The notes: generated by a model not told the origin, from the sequence alone. A stretch of DNA of 64,000 bases from an uncultured Megasphaera sp. (GCA_900540735.1 UQHB01000006.1:32508-96507); one strand, 5' to 3'. Counted from the stretch's first letter, positions 26,439 through 35,934 are shown. Numbers and translations are program-made.

Positions 26439-27023
26439 ATGAATTTGATGGAAATAAATGAAAAAGCAGTGCAGGCCATGCATGATTTTTTGGAAGCCTT
26501 AGGCCTTGATTTGCAGCACTTAGGCATGGAAAAAACGCCGCAGCGCGTAGCGGAAATGTACGCCCAGTTTTTTTCAGGCCTTCAAGAAAATCCTGATGAC
26601 CAATGGCAGCAGCCCATTATTACGCAATCTAATGGCCTGGTAGCAGTGCGGAATATTCGTTTTCATTCCCTCTGTGAACATCACTTATTGCCTTTTTTTG
26701 GTACGGTCCATATTGCTTATTATCCAAAAAACGGAAAAATCGCTGGCTTTGGCCACTTTGTCGACGCTGTCGATACGTTAGCACGGCGGCCGCAGCTCCA
26801 AGAACGGCTGACAGATGAACTCTGTCAGTCCCTGATGCGGGGCCTTCATCCCGAAGGCGTGCTGGTCGTTGTCCAAGCGACGCACTTGTGCTTGACCATG
26901 CGCAACCGCCTTGCTATGGATACAGGCATTATTACGACAGCCGCCACAGGGACGCTGGCAGCCGGGACAGCAGCTTATACAGATGCGTGGCAGATTATAA
27001 TGGAGGAGGACACACATGCATAA
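26439..27023 (+). CDS. folE: GTP cyclohydrolase I
   Basis: First step of folate synthesis: GTP to dihydroneopterin triphosphate. 194 residues. The zinc/active-site motifs are present: FHSLCEHHLLPFFGTVHIAY near 75-95 and THLCLTMRN near 148-156. The stretch after TMR is unusual. Most family members have a G-V-x-K-P-x-S-like segment there, but here it is NRLAMDTGIITTAATG. The start could be MNL or the internal MEI three codons on. First enzyme of the folE-folP-folB-folK run, and it overlaps folP by 8 nt. Confidence 0.9.
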   Translation: MNLMEINEKAVQAMHDFLEALGLDLQHLGMEKTPQRVAEMYAQFFSGLQENPDDQWQQPIITQSNGLVAVRNIRFHSLCEHHLLPFFGTVHIAYYPKNGKIAGFGHFVDAVDTLARRPQLQERLTDELCQSLMRGLHPEGVLVVVQATHLCLTMRNRLAMDTGIITTAATGTLAAGTAAYTDAWQIIMEEDTHA

Positions 27024-27864
27024 TCGCGAACATAGAACATACACTTGGAAAGATGGGAAAACTTTATCCTTAGGAAATAAAACGGCCGTCATGGGAATTT
27101 TAAATTATACACCTGATTCCTTTTCAGATGGCGGTAAATGGAATCAGGTAGACGATGCGCTGCGCCATATGGAACAAATGGTGGCAGACGGAGCCGATAT
27201 TATCGATATTGGTGCTGAATCGTCGCGTCCAGGGTTTACGCCTATTTCAGCAGACGAAGAAATTGACCGTCTCGAACCTATCTTGCCTCGTTTGATTAAA
27301 GAATGCCCTGTGCCCATTTCGGTGGACACGTATAAAGCGAAAACGGCAGACTACGCTATGTCCTTAGGGGCGCACATGATGAATGATATTTGGGGACTCC
27401 AATACGCAGAAGAACCGGGCCAAATGGCAGCAGTTGCAGCCAAACACGACGTGCCCATTATCATTATGCACAACCAAGACGGCACAGAATACGGCGATAT
27501 GATGGAAGAAATTAAACTCTTTTTCATTCATTCTGCGGCCATTGCTGCGGCAGCTGGGGTCAAGCAAGAAAATATCATTACTGACCCGGGCATTGGCATT
27601 GGCTTCGGCAAGACAGCAGAACAGAATCTCTACGTCATTCAGCATCTCGATGAGCTTACGAATTTGCCCTATCCTTTGCTCCTCGGTACGTCGCGCAAGG
27701 GCTTTATTGGCAAAATCTTAGATTTACCGATTAGTGAACGCATGGAAGGGACGGGCACGACCTGTGTCAGCGGCATCTTAGCAGGCTGCGATATTGTCCG
27801 CGTCCACGATGTATTGCCTATTGTGCGCATGTGCAAAATGGCCGATGCCATTCGGGGGGAATAA
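27016..27864 (+). CDS. folP: Dihydropteroate synthase
   Basis: Condenses the pterin pyrophosphate with p-aminobenzoate, the step blocked by sulfonamides. 282-residue TIM barrel. Motifs: MGILNYTPDSFSDGGKW (pterin loop), DIIDIGAESSRPGFTPI, PISVDTYKAKTADYA, DPGIGIGFGKT and GTSRKGFIGKI. Its first codons overlap folE and the next gene begins directly at its stop, so the cluster is tightly coupled. Confidence 0.95.
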   Translation: MHNREHRTYTWKDGKTLSLGNKTAVMGILNYTPDSFSDGGKWNQVDDALRHMEQMVADGADIIDIGAESSRPGFTPISADEEIDRLEPILPRLIKECPVPISVDTYKAKTADYAMSLGAHMMNDIWGLQYAEEPGQMAAVAAKHDVPIIIMHNQDGTEYGDMMEEIKLFFIHSAAIAAAAGVKQENIITDPGIGIGFGKTAEQNLYVIQHLDELTNLPYPLLLGTSRKGFIGKILDLPISERMEGTGTTCVSGILAGCDIVRVHDVLPIVRMCKMADAIRGE

Positions 27865-28224
27865 ATGGATACGATTACACTTACAGGCATTGCCTGCTAT
27901 GGTTATCACGGGTGCCTGCCGGAAGAACAACGAAATGGTCAGCCTTTTATCATCGATGTCATCTTGTATACATCCTTAGAAAAGGCCGGACAGACCGATG
28001 ACTTAACAGCTACGATTGACTATAGCAAAGTCTATGGCCTCGTCAAAGAGATAACAGAAGGAAAGCCCTATCAGCTCATTGAACGGCTCGCCCAAGTCTT
28101 AGCCGATACCATTCTGGCGCAGTTTGCTGTCGAAGCCGTCACCATTACGGTCCATAAGCCATATGCACCTGTTGGCGGCCCTATTACGGACGTTGCCGTA
28201 ACGATAGAACGGGTGAAAGCATGA
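27865..28224 (+). CDS. folB: Dihydroneopterin aldolase
   Basis: Cleaves dihydroneopterin to hydroxymethyl-dihydropterin and glycolaldehyde. 119 residues. Typical motifs: ITLTGIACYGYHGCLPEEQ (catalytic region), DYSKVYGLVKEI, LIERLAQVLAD and VTITVHKPYAPV. Starts directly after folP and overlaps folK by 4 nt. Confidence 0.93.
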   Translation: MDTITLTGIACYGYHGCLPEEQRNGQPFIIDVILYTSLEKAGQTDDLTATIDYSKVYGLVKEITEGKPYQLIERLAQVLADTILAQFAVEAVTITVHKPYAPVGGPITDVAVTIERVKA

Positions 28225-28703
28225 CGAAGACTTTTTACCTCAGTGTAGGTGCGAATTTAGGCGACCGTTTACGGACGTTGCAAGAGGCTGTAGGCCTGTT
28301 GCGGCAAGAACCGGACGTAACCGTCACAGCTGTCTCGCCGTGGTACGAAACGCCGCCGTGGGGCAAGACGGATCAGCCAGGATTTATTAACGGTGCCTTG
28401 GCTGTGACGACGACGCTCTCTGGGGAAGAACTATTACAGCTGTGCCTGGGCATTGAACAACGCTTAGGCCGTGTACGCCATGAAAAGTGGGGTGCCCGCA
28501 CGATTGACATTGACCTCGTCTATAGTCCCGACGAAAGCTGCCACAGTGCGACCTTGACCTTGCCTCATCCGTACGTGACGGAACGGGCCTTTGTCCTTGT
28601 GCCCCTCGCCGATATTGCCCCGAATTTACAACTAAATGGAAAATCAATCGCAATTTGGCTAAAAAAACTGTCAAAAGATGTAGCGATGATTCGTCCAATA
28701 TGA
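28221..28703 (+). CDS. folK: Hydroxymethyl-dihydropterin pyrophosphokinase
   Basis: Transfers pyrophosphate from ATP to the pterin, giving the substrate of FolP. 160 residues. YLSVGANLGDRLRTLQEAV, VSPWYETPPWG, GFINGALAV and the catalytic RHEKWGARTIDIDLV are all visible. Last gene of the folate run. No terminator is apparent before the response regulator 43 bp downstream. Confidence 0.94.
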   Translation: MTKTFYLSVGANLGDRLRTLQEAVGLLRQEPDVTVTAVSPWYETPPWGKTDQPGFINGALAVTTTLSGEELLQLCLGIEQRLGRVRHEKWGARTIDIDLVYSPDESCHSATLTLPHPYVTERAFVLVPLADIAPNLQLNGKSIAIWLKKLSKDVAMIRPI

Positions 28704-28746
28704 TAAGATGACTACATAAAACTAACCGTAGAAGGGAAGGATTAGG

Positions 28747-29412
28747 ATGGAAAAAATTTTAATTGCTGATGATGAACAACTCATGCGTCAGCTCGTCATT
28801 GATTTCTTAAAACCGGAAGGGTATGAAGTCTATGAAGCAGCAGACGGCAAAGAAGCCTTAGAAATGTATCATAAAAAGACACCGGATTTGATTATCCTCG
28901 ATGTGATGATGCCAAAATTCGATGGCTGGACTGTATGCCGTGAAATTCGCCGCGAATCGACCGTACCGATTATGATGCTCACCGCTAAGGGTGAAGAAAT
29001 TGACCAGCTCTTTGCCTATGACTTAGGGGTCGATGAATACTTGACGAAGCCTTTTAGCCCGAAAATCCTCGTCGCTAAAGTCAAAGCCCTCCTGCGCCGG
29101 ACCCAGCGTGACCAAATGGAATGCCAAAACGACGAAGGTGTATCCATTGATAGAGATGCACGGATGGTCGTCATTGATGGGAAAAACGTCAATCTCAGCC
29201 CGACAGAATATAAGTTATTCAATTACTTAATGACCAATGCTGGTAAAGCCTTGAGCCGTCGTCAAATCCTCAATAAAGTATGGAATTACGAATACTACGG
29301 CGATTTACGGACGGTAGATACACATATTAACCGTTTGCGCATTAAACTGGGCGACAAAGGCAAATACATTCAAACCGTTCGTGGTTACGGCTATCGCTAC
29401 GACTCTAAATAA
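28747..29412 (+). CDS. OmpR-family response regulator
   Basis: Two-domain transcription factor of 221 residues. The receiver domain has acidic pocket DDE (8-10), phospho-acceptor D52 (ILDVMMP) and a lysine in LTKPF. The C-terminal winged helix (NLSPTEYKLFNYLMTN to YIQTVRGYGYRYD) binds DNA. GAAGGGAAGGA precedes the ATG. It overlaps its kinase gene by 1 nt, so the pair forms one two-component system. The signal is unknown. Confidence 0.92.
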   Translation: MEKILIADDEQLMRQLVIDFLKPEGYEVYEAADGKEALEMYHKKTPDLIILDVMMPKFDGWTVCREIRRESTVPIMMLTAKGEEIDQLFAYDLGVDEYLTKPFSPKILVAKVKALLRRTQRDQMECQNDEGVSIDRDARMVVIDGKNVNLSPTEYKLFNYLMTNAGKALSRRQILNKVWNYEYYGDLRTVDTHINRLRIKLGDKGKYIQTVRGYGYRYDSK

Positions 29413-30971
29413 TGATGAAACATTTATCACTGCGGACGAAAGCCGGGATTTACGTCATTTGTTTCACCTTATTCTTTATCCTTTCACTCCTTGGGATTAT
29501 TGGTATTGGCTTTAACTATTATTTCTATGAAATCAAGAAAGAAAATATGATTGATGCCAGCCAGGACATTAGTAAGATTTATGCCCAAAAAGGGATGAAC
29601 GGTGAAGAACAGTATGATTCTATTAGCCAAAAGCTTGGCGCAGACGTGCTCATCGTCGATAACAGCCAGCTTGTGTATTCGTCTCGGCCAGGACGGCGCG
29701 TCGTCGTCACACCGCCAAAACTCGATGCCAATAACGTCGTCGTCGCTGTAGGGAAAGAACAGGAATCACAAGATTTTAACGATTTCCAGCGTAAATTAGT
29801 ACTGCCGAAGCATATTCAAGAAATGCTGGAGCTCCTGAAAGGACAAAAACCGGACGAAGCAGAAATCGGCAAAGTCCAGTTCCATCAGCCTAGTGAAAAC
29901 TTCCAGTATTTCAGCCTCATTTCGCGCCTGGGCGAGCACACGTATCTCCTCATTAGCCGCCCGGTCGCACCGATGCAGGAAAGTATTGGCATTGTGCAAC
30001 AATTTATCCTCATTTGCGGGATTATTTGGGTCATTTTAGCGACTATTTGCAGCATGATGTTGACCAATAAAATGGTCAAGCCTTTACTGGAATTAAAGAG
30101 CCTGTCCGTTGCCATGACGCACCTCGATTTTACGAAAAAATGGCACGGCAAGCGGAAAGACGAAATCGGTGAACTCGGCAGCAGTCTCAACACCTTGTCG
30201 AATCAGCTGAATTCGGCATTGACAGCCTTAAAGAAGTCGAATGCTGAATTGCACACGCAGCTAGAAAAGGCGAAAGAAGTAGAACACATGCGCAAGTCCT
30301 TTATCTTTGCTGTGTCTCATGAACTGAAAACGCCGCTAGCTATCATTCAGGGCTATGCCGAAGGCCTCGACAGCCTCGATAACGATGTGGCCACACAACA
30401 GCATTATTGCCACGTCATTAAAAATGAAACGGTCAAGATGGATAATCTCGTAAAAGGATTATTAAACTTGTCTCGTCTCGAAACGGGCTCCTTTAAACTG
30501 GAAAAGACAGCTTTTGACTTCGGTGCCCTTGCTGACGAAACGAAAGACCGCTTTGCCCAAGCGGTGCAGAAGAAGAACATTACTATGGTTTGGAAACTGC
30601 CTGCTGAAATGACGACGTACGGTGACCCGGAACAAATCGACAGCATTCTGAGCAACTTCCTCAGCAATGCCATTGATTACACGCCTGAAGGGGGACGTAT
30701 CGTCATTACGGTCGAAGAAGGGAAACTGCGCTACAAAGTGAGCGTCTATAACCAAGGTATCCAAATCCCAGAAGAATCGCTGAAGCGGATTTGGGAGCCT
30801 TTCTACAAAGTCGATACAGCCCGGAGCCGCAACGTCAAACGCATCTTTGGCGGTCACGGCTTAGGCCTCGGTATCGTCGCTGCTCTCGTCAAACTCCACG
30901 GACAGCAGTACGGTGTCCATAATGAGACGGACGGCGTGACCTTCTGGTTTACAATCGAACGAGCTTCATAA
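29412..30971 (+). CDS. Sensor histidine kinase
   Basis: 519-residue membrane kinase partnered with the preceding regulator. Order: membrane helix (about 12-37), extracytoplasmic sensor (about 40-193), second helix (about 196-218), HAMP (219-271), coiled coil, dimerisation/phosphotransfer domain with H303 in AVSHELKTPLA, and ATPase domain with N box (ILSNFLSNAIDY), GHGLGLGIV and F box (RIWEPFYKVDT). The sensor region has no family I recognise. A terminator follows. Confidence 0.92.
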   Translation: MMKHLSLRTKAGIYVICFTLFFILSLLGIIGIGFNYYFYEIKKENMIDASQDISKIYAQKGMNGEEQYDSISQKLGADVLIVDNSQLVYSSRPGRRVVVTPPKLDANNVVVAVGKEQESQDFNDFQRKLVLPKHIQEMLELLKGQKPDEAEIGKVQFHQPSENFQYFSLISRLGEHTYLLISRPVAPMQESIGIVQQFILICGIIWVILATICSMMLTNKMVKPLLELKSLSVAMTHLDFTKKWHGKRKDEIGELGSSLNTLSNQLNSALTALKKSNAELHTQLEKAKEVEHMRKSFIFAVSHELKTPLAIIQGYAEGLDSLDNDVATQQHYCHVIKNETVKMDNLVKGLLNLSRLETGSFKLEKTAFDFGALADETKDRFAQAVQKKNITMVWKLPAEMTTYGDPEQIDSILSNFLSNAIDYTPEGGRIVITVEEGKLRYKVSVYNQGIQIPEESLKRIWEPFYKVDTARSRNVKRIFGGHGLGLGIVAALVKLHGQQYGVHNETDGVTFWFTIERAS

Positions 30972-30975
30972 AAGA

Positions 30976-31006
30976 AAAACCACCAGCTTATACTGGTGGT
31001 TTTTTT
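30976..31006 (+). terminator. Terminator of the two-component system
   Basis: Stem aaaaccaccag/ctggtggtttt with a 6-nt loop, followed by a T run. Confidence 0.85.
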
Positions 31007-31393
31007 GGCATTGTTGAAAGAACTTGTACCTTGTCGCCTTGACTGCGCAGCCACATATCGATACCTTTGCCGTAGACTTCGGCTGCAATCGTCTTGGATG
31101 CGATCCATACGGTAAACAGTCGGCGAAATGTGCAAGCCTTGTACGTGCTCTGCTAAGTCTGGGTCTTCGATGAAGGCGGCTACGTAGAAATAGTATTCTG
31201 AAAACATAATGGCTACAGGCTTGATTTTGCGGGTAACGACGCTTTTATCCTTGAGCCGTAAGTACTGGATGGAAATGTAATGCTGCTGACGAATGGCTTC
31301 GCCAATGTGCCATATACAATCAAGAAAATCCCGTTTATGCTGGGGCTGGACGTAATGGAATACTTCATTCTTGTCGTTTTGAACTAACCGTAC
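30988..31393 (-). pseudogene. WYL-domain regulator, C-terminal remnant with internal deletion
   Basis: Reading the minus strand from about 31393, one frame gives VRLVQNDKNEVFHYVQPQHK, WHIGEAIRQQHYISIQYL and SEYYFYVAAFIEDPD, then YRMDRIQ. This is the WYL ligand-sensing domain of HTH-WYL regulators. At about 31095 the frame changes to AAEVYGKGIDMWLRSQGDK and VQVLS, which matches the C-terminal WCX part. The join therefore looks like an internal deletion with frame change. No start codon or HTH domain remains. The end overlaps the neighbouring terminator. No intact gene lies in this gap. Confidence 0.65.
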
Positions 31394-31432
31394 AAAAAAA
31401 CTCCCTAAGAAATAGAAAATTTTCTTAGGGAG
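31394..31432 (-). terminator. Terminator of the NCS2 permease gene
   Basis: A 12-bp perfect stem (31401-31412 with 31421-31432), then seven U on the minus strand. Confidence 0.88.
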
Positions 31433-31444
31433 TAGAGGTATGAC

Positions 31445-32839
31445 TTAGAGTAAGACGTATTTTATGACGAAAATGACGGCTAAGACATACATGAGGATAC
31501 TGATTTTTTCACGTTTGCCTGTGAGTAAATTAATGACTACGTACGAAATGACACCGAACGAAATGCCTTCGGAAATGCTGTAGCAGAAGGGCATAGCAAT
31601 AATCGTAATGTATGCCGGAATGGATTCGCTAAAATCTTCAAAGTCAATGCCTGCAACGGACGTAAGCATGAGGAATCCGACGATGACCAGTGCCGGAGAC
31701 GTAGCAAAAGCCGGAATGGCCATGAAAATAGGCGATAAGAAAAGAGAGAGCGCAAAGAGAACGGCTACGCAAACCGCTGTTAACCCTGTACGTCCGCCTT
31801 CGCTGACACCGGTAGCACTTTCGACGAAAGTCGTCGTCGTACTCGTACCGATGACGGCACCGAAGGTCGTAGCCACAGCATCGGCCATGAGGGCACCTTT
31901 AATGCGCGGCAACTTACCATCTTTATCGAGCATATTCGCTTTTGACGAGACCCCAATGAGCGTGCCTAAAGTATCGAAAATATCGACGAAAAGGAAGGCA
32001 AACATGACGACTAAGAAATTGACCGAAAACATTTCCGTAAAGTCTAATTTGCCAAAAATCGGCGCAAGACTAACCGGTGCAAAGGATGCAGCCCCGGCAG
32101 ATACGTCAGGAATGACGCTGTACATATGGAGGCTCGGATTGGGTACATAGAGGCCGGTAAGCTCGCAAATAACGGCGAGAATCCACGTAAAGAGAATGCC
32201 CAAAAGGATGTTGCCCCGTACTTTTTTGACCATTAAAATAGCCGTAAAGAGGATGCCAATCATGGCGAGGAGAACCGTAATACCTACCGTATGGAACGTG
32301 CCATCCGCTACGGCTGCTTTAAAGGAATAGAGCGAAATTTTCGTCGCTGGATTGGCTACGATGATTTGCGAATTTAAAAGACCAATGAGGGCAATGAAGA
32401 GGCCAATCCCGGCAGAGACGGCTTTCTTCAGCGTCATGGGGATGGCGTTAAAGAGGGCTTCGCGGACATTCGTCAAGGAAAGGACGATAAACACAAGCCC
32501 TTCGACGAAGACGGCTGCCAAAGCCATTTCCCACGTATAGCCCATTTGCAAGACAACCGTGTAGGCGAAGAAGGCATTGAGCCCCATGCCCGGTGCCAGA
32601 GCGAAGGGATAGTTAGCAAAAATAGCCATGCAGAGCGTACCAATGCAGGCAGCAAGAGCCGTTGCCGTCAGAACGGCACCTTTATCCATGCCTGTAGCAC
32701 TTAAAATAGTAGGGTTAACGGCCAGAATATAGGCCATTGTCATGAACGTCGTAATACCGGCGAGAATTTCCGTCCGTACAGACGTACCATTGTCTGTGAG
32801 GCGGAAGACCTTGTCGAGAAAACTACGTGTTTCTGTCAT
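31445..32839 (-). CDS. NCS2-family purine permease
   Basis: Purine-base importer of the AzgA/PbuG/PbuO type (adenine, guanine or hypoxanthine), about 464 residues with 12-14 hydrophobic segments. Family motifs: ILAGITTFMTMAYILAVNP, ALAPGMGLNAFFAYTVV, FLFVDIFDTLGTLIGVSSKA and GTSTTTTFVESATGVSEGGR. Start taken at 32839 because AAGGAG then lies 9 nt away; the ATG two codons upstream is only 3 nt from it. It diverges from the adenine deaminase gene, so adenine is a sensible substrate. No purine riboswitch was recognised upstream. Confidence 0.9.
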   Translation of the reverse strand: MTETRSFLDKVFRLTDNGTSVRTEILAGITTFMTMAYILAVNPTILSATGMDKGAVLTATALAACIGTLCMAIFANYPFALAPGMGLNAFFAYTVVLQMGYTWEMALAAVFVEGLVFIVLSLTNVREALFNAIPMTLKKAVSAGIGLFIALIGLLNSQIIVANPATKISLYSFKAAVADGTFHTVGITVLLAMIGILFTAILMVKKVRGNILLGILFTWILAVICELTGLYVPNPSLHMYSVIPDVSAGAASFAPVSLAPIFGKLDFTEMFSVNFLVVMFAFLFVDIFDTLGTLIGVSSKANMLDKDGKLPRIKGALMADAVATTFGAVIGTSTTTTFVESATGVSEGGRTGLTAVCVAVLFALSLFLSPIFMAIPAFATSPALVIVGFLMLTSVAGIDFEDFSESIPAYITIIAMPFCYSISEGISFGVISYVVINLLTGKREKISILMYVLAVIFVIKYVLL

Positions 32840-32973
32840 GTACATTCACTCCTTTTTATAAGATGTATAATGACTGTAAGGAACATCTCGTATTATATGA
32901 TATATAGACTCGCTGGGGCAACTCTTTTTCTATTCCATTTCGACATACTTATGTCCCCAAAAGGGCGCAAGTA

Positions 32974-32982
32974 TGATACAAT
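32974..32982 (+). promoter_or_regulatory. Extended -10 promoter of ade
   Basis: TGATACAAT (TG-N-TACAAT) lies 34 nt before the ade start. No clear -35. Confidence 0.4.
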
Positions 32983-33016
32983 GAAATAAATATTATAGGT
33001 ACTAAGGAGACGAATT

Positions 33017-34759
33017 ATGACGACACGAGACATACTAACGCGGCGTATGGCCGTAGCTCAAGGACAAGAGCCTGGTGATACGGTTATTACGAATTGCCAA
33101 ATCATCAATGTATACAACCAGACTATCACGACCGGTGACATTGCCATTGCTGACGGAGTCATTGTCGGCATTGGCGGCCCGTATGAAGGGAACGAAACCA
33201 TCGACGGCACAGGCCTCTATGCAGCACCGGGACTAATTGAAAGCCATATCCATATTGAATCTTCCTATACGAGCCCTGAAGAATTTGGCCGCCTCATCGT
33301 GCCCCTGGGGACGACGACCATCGTAGCTGACCCACATGAAATTGTCAATGTCTGCGGTAGAGAAGGGCTAGACTATATGCTGCGCGCTGCAGCAAGAACG
33401 GCCTTAGATATTCAATATATGGTGCCGTCGTGTGTACCGGCTACGCCTTTTGACCACAGCGGTGCTACGATTTCAGCAGCTGATATTGCAGATATCCTCC
33501 AGGACAAGCGCATCTTGGGCGTAGGCGAATTTATGAATGCGCCCGGCGTCATCCATGCTGTGCCCGATGTGCTCGACAAAATCGTCGCTGCTTGGGAAGG
33601 GAAAAAGCCTATTGACGGCCATAGCCCCGGTCTGACCGGCAAGGCGTTGCAGGCCTATGTCAGTGCCCGTATCTTGACAGACCACGAATGCTTTACAGTC
33701 GACGATGTAAAGGAACGCATTGCCCTCGGCATGTATGTCCTCTTGCGCAATGGGTCGGCGTGCCATGACTTGCCGCGCCTGGTGGAAGCTGTCACACCGG
33801 CTACGCTGCGCCGTTTCCTCTTATGCTCTGACGATTTACATCCAAAGACGATCTTTCAAAAGGGACATTTAAATGAACATCTCCGCATCTGCGTAGCCAA
33901 TGGCCTAACGCCTGTCCAAGCACTGACGATGGCGACGCTCAACGCAGCAGAATGCTATCATTTAGATGACCGCGGTGCCTTAGCTCCGGGAAAACGGGCT
34001 GATATTGTCTTATTCCGTAATTTAGAAGATTTTGCCGTAGCGAAGACCTTCATTCAAGGGAAGCTCGTCGCTGCGGATGGACAGTATCTTTTGCCTGTTG
34101 AACGAGAATCCATTGCGCCTGTCGCCGGGTCTGTCCATATTGGCGATTTTTCTGTAGACAAGTTACGGCTCCATTTACAAAAAGGGCACGTGCGGACTAT
34201 AGATATCTTACCTGGCGGTGTGGTCACCGAAAAGGGAGAAGCAACAGTAGCCATCGATAAGACCGGTGACTTTGTCTTTGACCCAGCTATAGACATCGTG
34301 AAGGTTGCCGTCGTCGAACGCCATCATGATACAGGCTGTGTCGGTGTAGGATTCTTACGAGGTTACGGCCTGAAACGCGGTGCCGTTGCTGTATCTATTG
34401 CCCACGACTCGCACAATATCATCGTTGTCGGAGCTAACAATGACGATATGGCTTTGGCTGTGACGACGCTCCGTCATATTGGCGGTGGTATGGCCGTCGT
34501 CTTAAACGGACAGGTCTTAGCGTCTCTGGCCTTGCCTATTGCTGGCCTGATGAGTGACCAAGATGCCAAGACCGTCGATGATGCTATGGAAATCATCTAT
34601 GCTAAAGCCCATATGGAACTTGGCGTAAGTCCTGCTGTCGATGTCATTATGACGCTAGCCTTTATGACGCTGCCTGTCATTCCGAAACTAAAACTTTTAG
34701 ATACGGGTTTGTTTGATGTAGAATCCTTTTCCTTTGTGCCCGTCGAATTGGGAGAATAG
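33017..34759 (+). CDS. ade: Adenine deaminase
   Basis: Converts adenine to hypoxanthine and ammonia. 580 residues, an amidohydrolase with a two-metal site. Motifs: APGLIESHIHIESSYTSPEEF (HxH and the following Glu), GTTTIVADPHEIVNV, VGEFMNAPGVI, DGHSPGL and DDLHPKTIFQKGHLN. The C-terminal half with NNDDMALAVTTLRHIGGGM is typical of bacterial Ade. AAGGAG precedes the ATG. Followed after 8 bp by a PucR-type regulator, and divergent to the NCS2 permease. Confidence 0.95.
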   Translation: MTTRDILTRRMAVAQGQEPGDTVITNCQIINVYNQTITTGDIAIADGVIVGIGGPYEGNETIDGTGLYAAPGLIESHIHIESSYTSPEEFGRLIVPLGTTTIVADPHEIVNVCGREGLDYMLRAAARTALDIQYMVPSCVPATPFDHSGATISAADIADILQDKRILGVGEFMNAPGVIHAVPDVLDKIVAAWEGKKPIDGHSPGLTGKALQAYVSARILTDHECFTVDDVKERIALGMYVLLRNGSACHDLPRLVEAVTPATLRRFLLCSDDLHPKTIFQKGHLNEHLRICVANGLTPVQALTMATLNAAECYHLDDRGALAPGKRADIVLFRNLEDFAVAKTFIQGKLVAADGQYLLPVERESIAPVAGSVHIGDFSVDKLRLHLQKGHVRTIDILPGGVVTEKGEATVAIDKTGDFVFDPAIDIVKVAVVERHHDTGCVGVGFLRGYGLKRGAVAVSIAHDSHNIIVVGANNDDMALAVTTLRHIGGGMAVVLNGQVLASLALPIAGLMSDQDAKTVDDAMEIIYAKAHMELGVSPAVDVIMTLAFMTLPVIPKLKLLDTGLFDVESFSFVPVELGE

Positions 34760-34767
34760 GAGGGCCT

Positions 34768-35934
34768 ATGTCTATTCCCTTAACACGGCTCTATGATGAA
34801 ACGAATAATCCCTATGAATTGAAACTCCTTGCCGGAGCAGACGGCTTGTCTCGGGAAGTATCGTGGGTGCAAGTCATGGAAGATAGTGATTATGCCTCCT
34901 TTTTACTGCGCGATGAATTGTTATTTACGACAGGCATGGGCTGTAAGGAACAAGAAAACTGGCTTCATGACTTTATTGTGGCCCTTATGGAAGCCGGTTC
35001 AGCTGGTGTGGTCATTAACGTGGGCAAGTATATTTTGCGTGAAGATATTACGGATGATATTCTCGACCTATGCAATACCCATCATTTTCCGCTCTTTATT
35101 ATGCCGTGGAAAATTCGCTTAGCTGATGTGACCCAGTCCTTTTTGTACGCCCTCTTTTTGACGAAACAAGAAGAGTATGAATTAATCGAAGCGTGTAAAG
35201 AATTGCTCTATACGACAGGGAATGAAGAAAAAGCCTTGCAGACGTTAACGGTCCATGGCTTTCCGAAAGAAGCGATGTACCAAGTCATTGCCATTCATGA
35301 TGAAAATGTGTCTGATGCACGCCTGACGACGTATAAGGGCTGTCTCAATGAACTCGGCGTGTCATATATTTTATTCCCTGCGAAAACAGGCTACGTCTTA
35401 GTCTGCTATATTTATCACGAAACGGCAGTCCATTCGCTGTGCCAAACGTTACCCTCTGCACCGACGCTGCAGGGCATTACCTTAGGCTGCGGTATGACCG
35501 TTGAGTCTCTCTTGGCTGTGCGCCGGTGTTATACCCAGGCCTTGCAGGCTGTCGTTTGGGCACGGCGAGAAGGGAAGAATGTCGCTCAGTTTCAGCAATT
35601 AGGTGTGTACAGCATTCTCTTTTCCCAAGAAAATGAAGAAGCAATGAAACATTTGCATGATACAGTCTTAGGGCCGCTCTTGACGTACGACATGACCCAT
35701 CACCGCAATCTATATGCTACACTCCAATCGTATTTACGCCATGACGGCAGTATACGGGCTGTGGCAGCGGAGACCTTTGTGCATCGCAACACCGTGTCCT
35801 ATCGCATGCAAAAAATCAAGCAGCTCGTACACAATGATTTACAAGATAGCGAAAGCCGCTTTACCTTTATGCTGGCCTGTCATATTCATGCGTATTTAGC
35901 ACTGAAAGAGGAATGGGCTTCGTACTTACCCTAA
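34768..35934 (+). CDS. PucR-family transcriptional regulator
   Basis: 388 residues. The N-terminal PucR ligand domain (about 1-125) begins with LKLLAGADGLSREVSWVQV and LLFTTGMGC. The C-terminal helix-turn-helix is SIRAVAAETFVHRNTVSYRM near 345-365. The family controls purine and nitrogen catabolism, and the position right behind ade fits local control of adenine salvage. AGGAGG precedes the ATG. Confidence 0.88.
   Translation: MSIPLTRLYDETNNPYELKLLAGADGLSREVSWVQVMEDSDYASFLLRDELLFTTGMGCKEQENWLHDFIVALMEAGSAGVVINVGKYILREDITDDILDLCNTHHFPLFIMPWKIRLADVTQSFLYALFLTKQEEYELIEACKELLYTTGNEEKALQTLTVHGFPKEAMYQVIAIHDENVSDARLTTYKGCLNELGVSYILFPAKTGYVLVCYIYHETAVHSLCQTLPSAPTLQGITLGCGMTVESLLAVRRCYTQALQAVVWARREGKNVAQFQQLGVYSILFSQENEEAMKHLHDTVLGPLLTYDMTHHRNLYATLQSYLRHDGSIRAVAAETFVHRNTVSYRMQKIKQLVHNDLQDSESRFTFMLACHIHAYLALKEEWASYLP

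Noticed and set aside
32846..33016. Purine riboswitch between the NCS2 permease and ade
   Set aside because: I looked for the conserved purine aptamer loops on both strands and did not find them.
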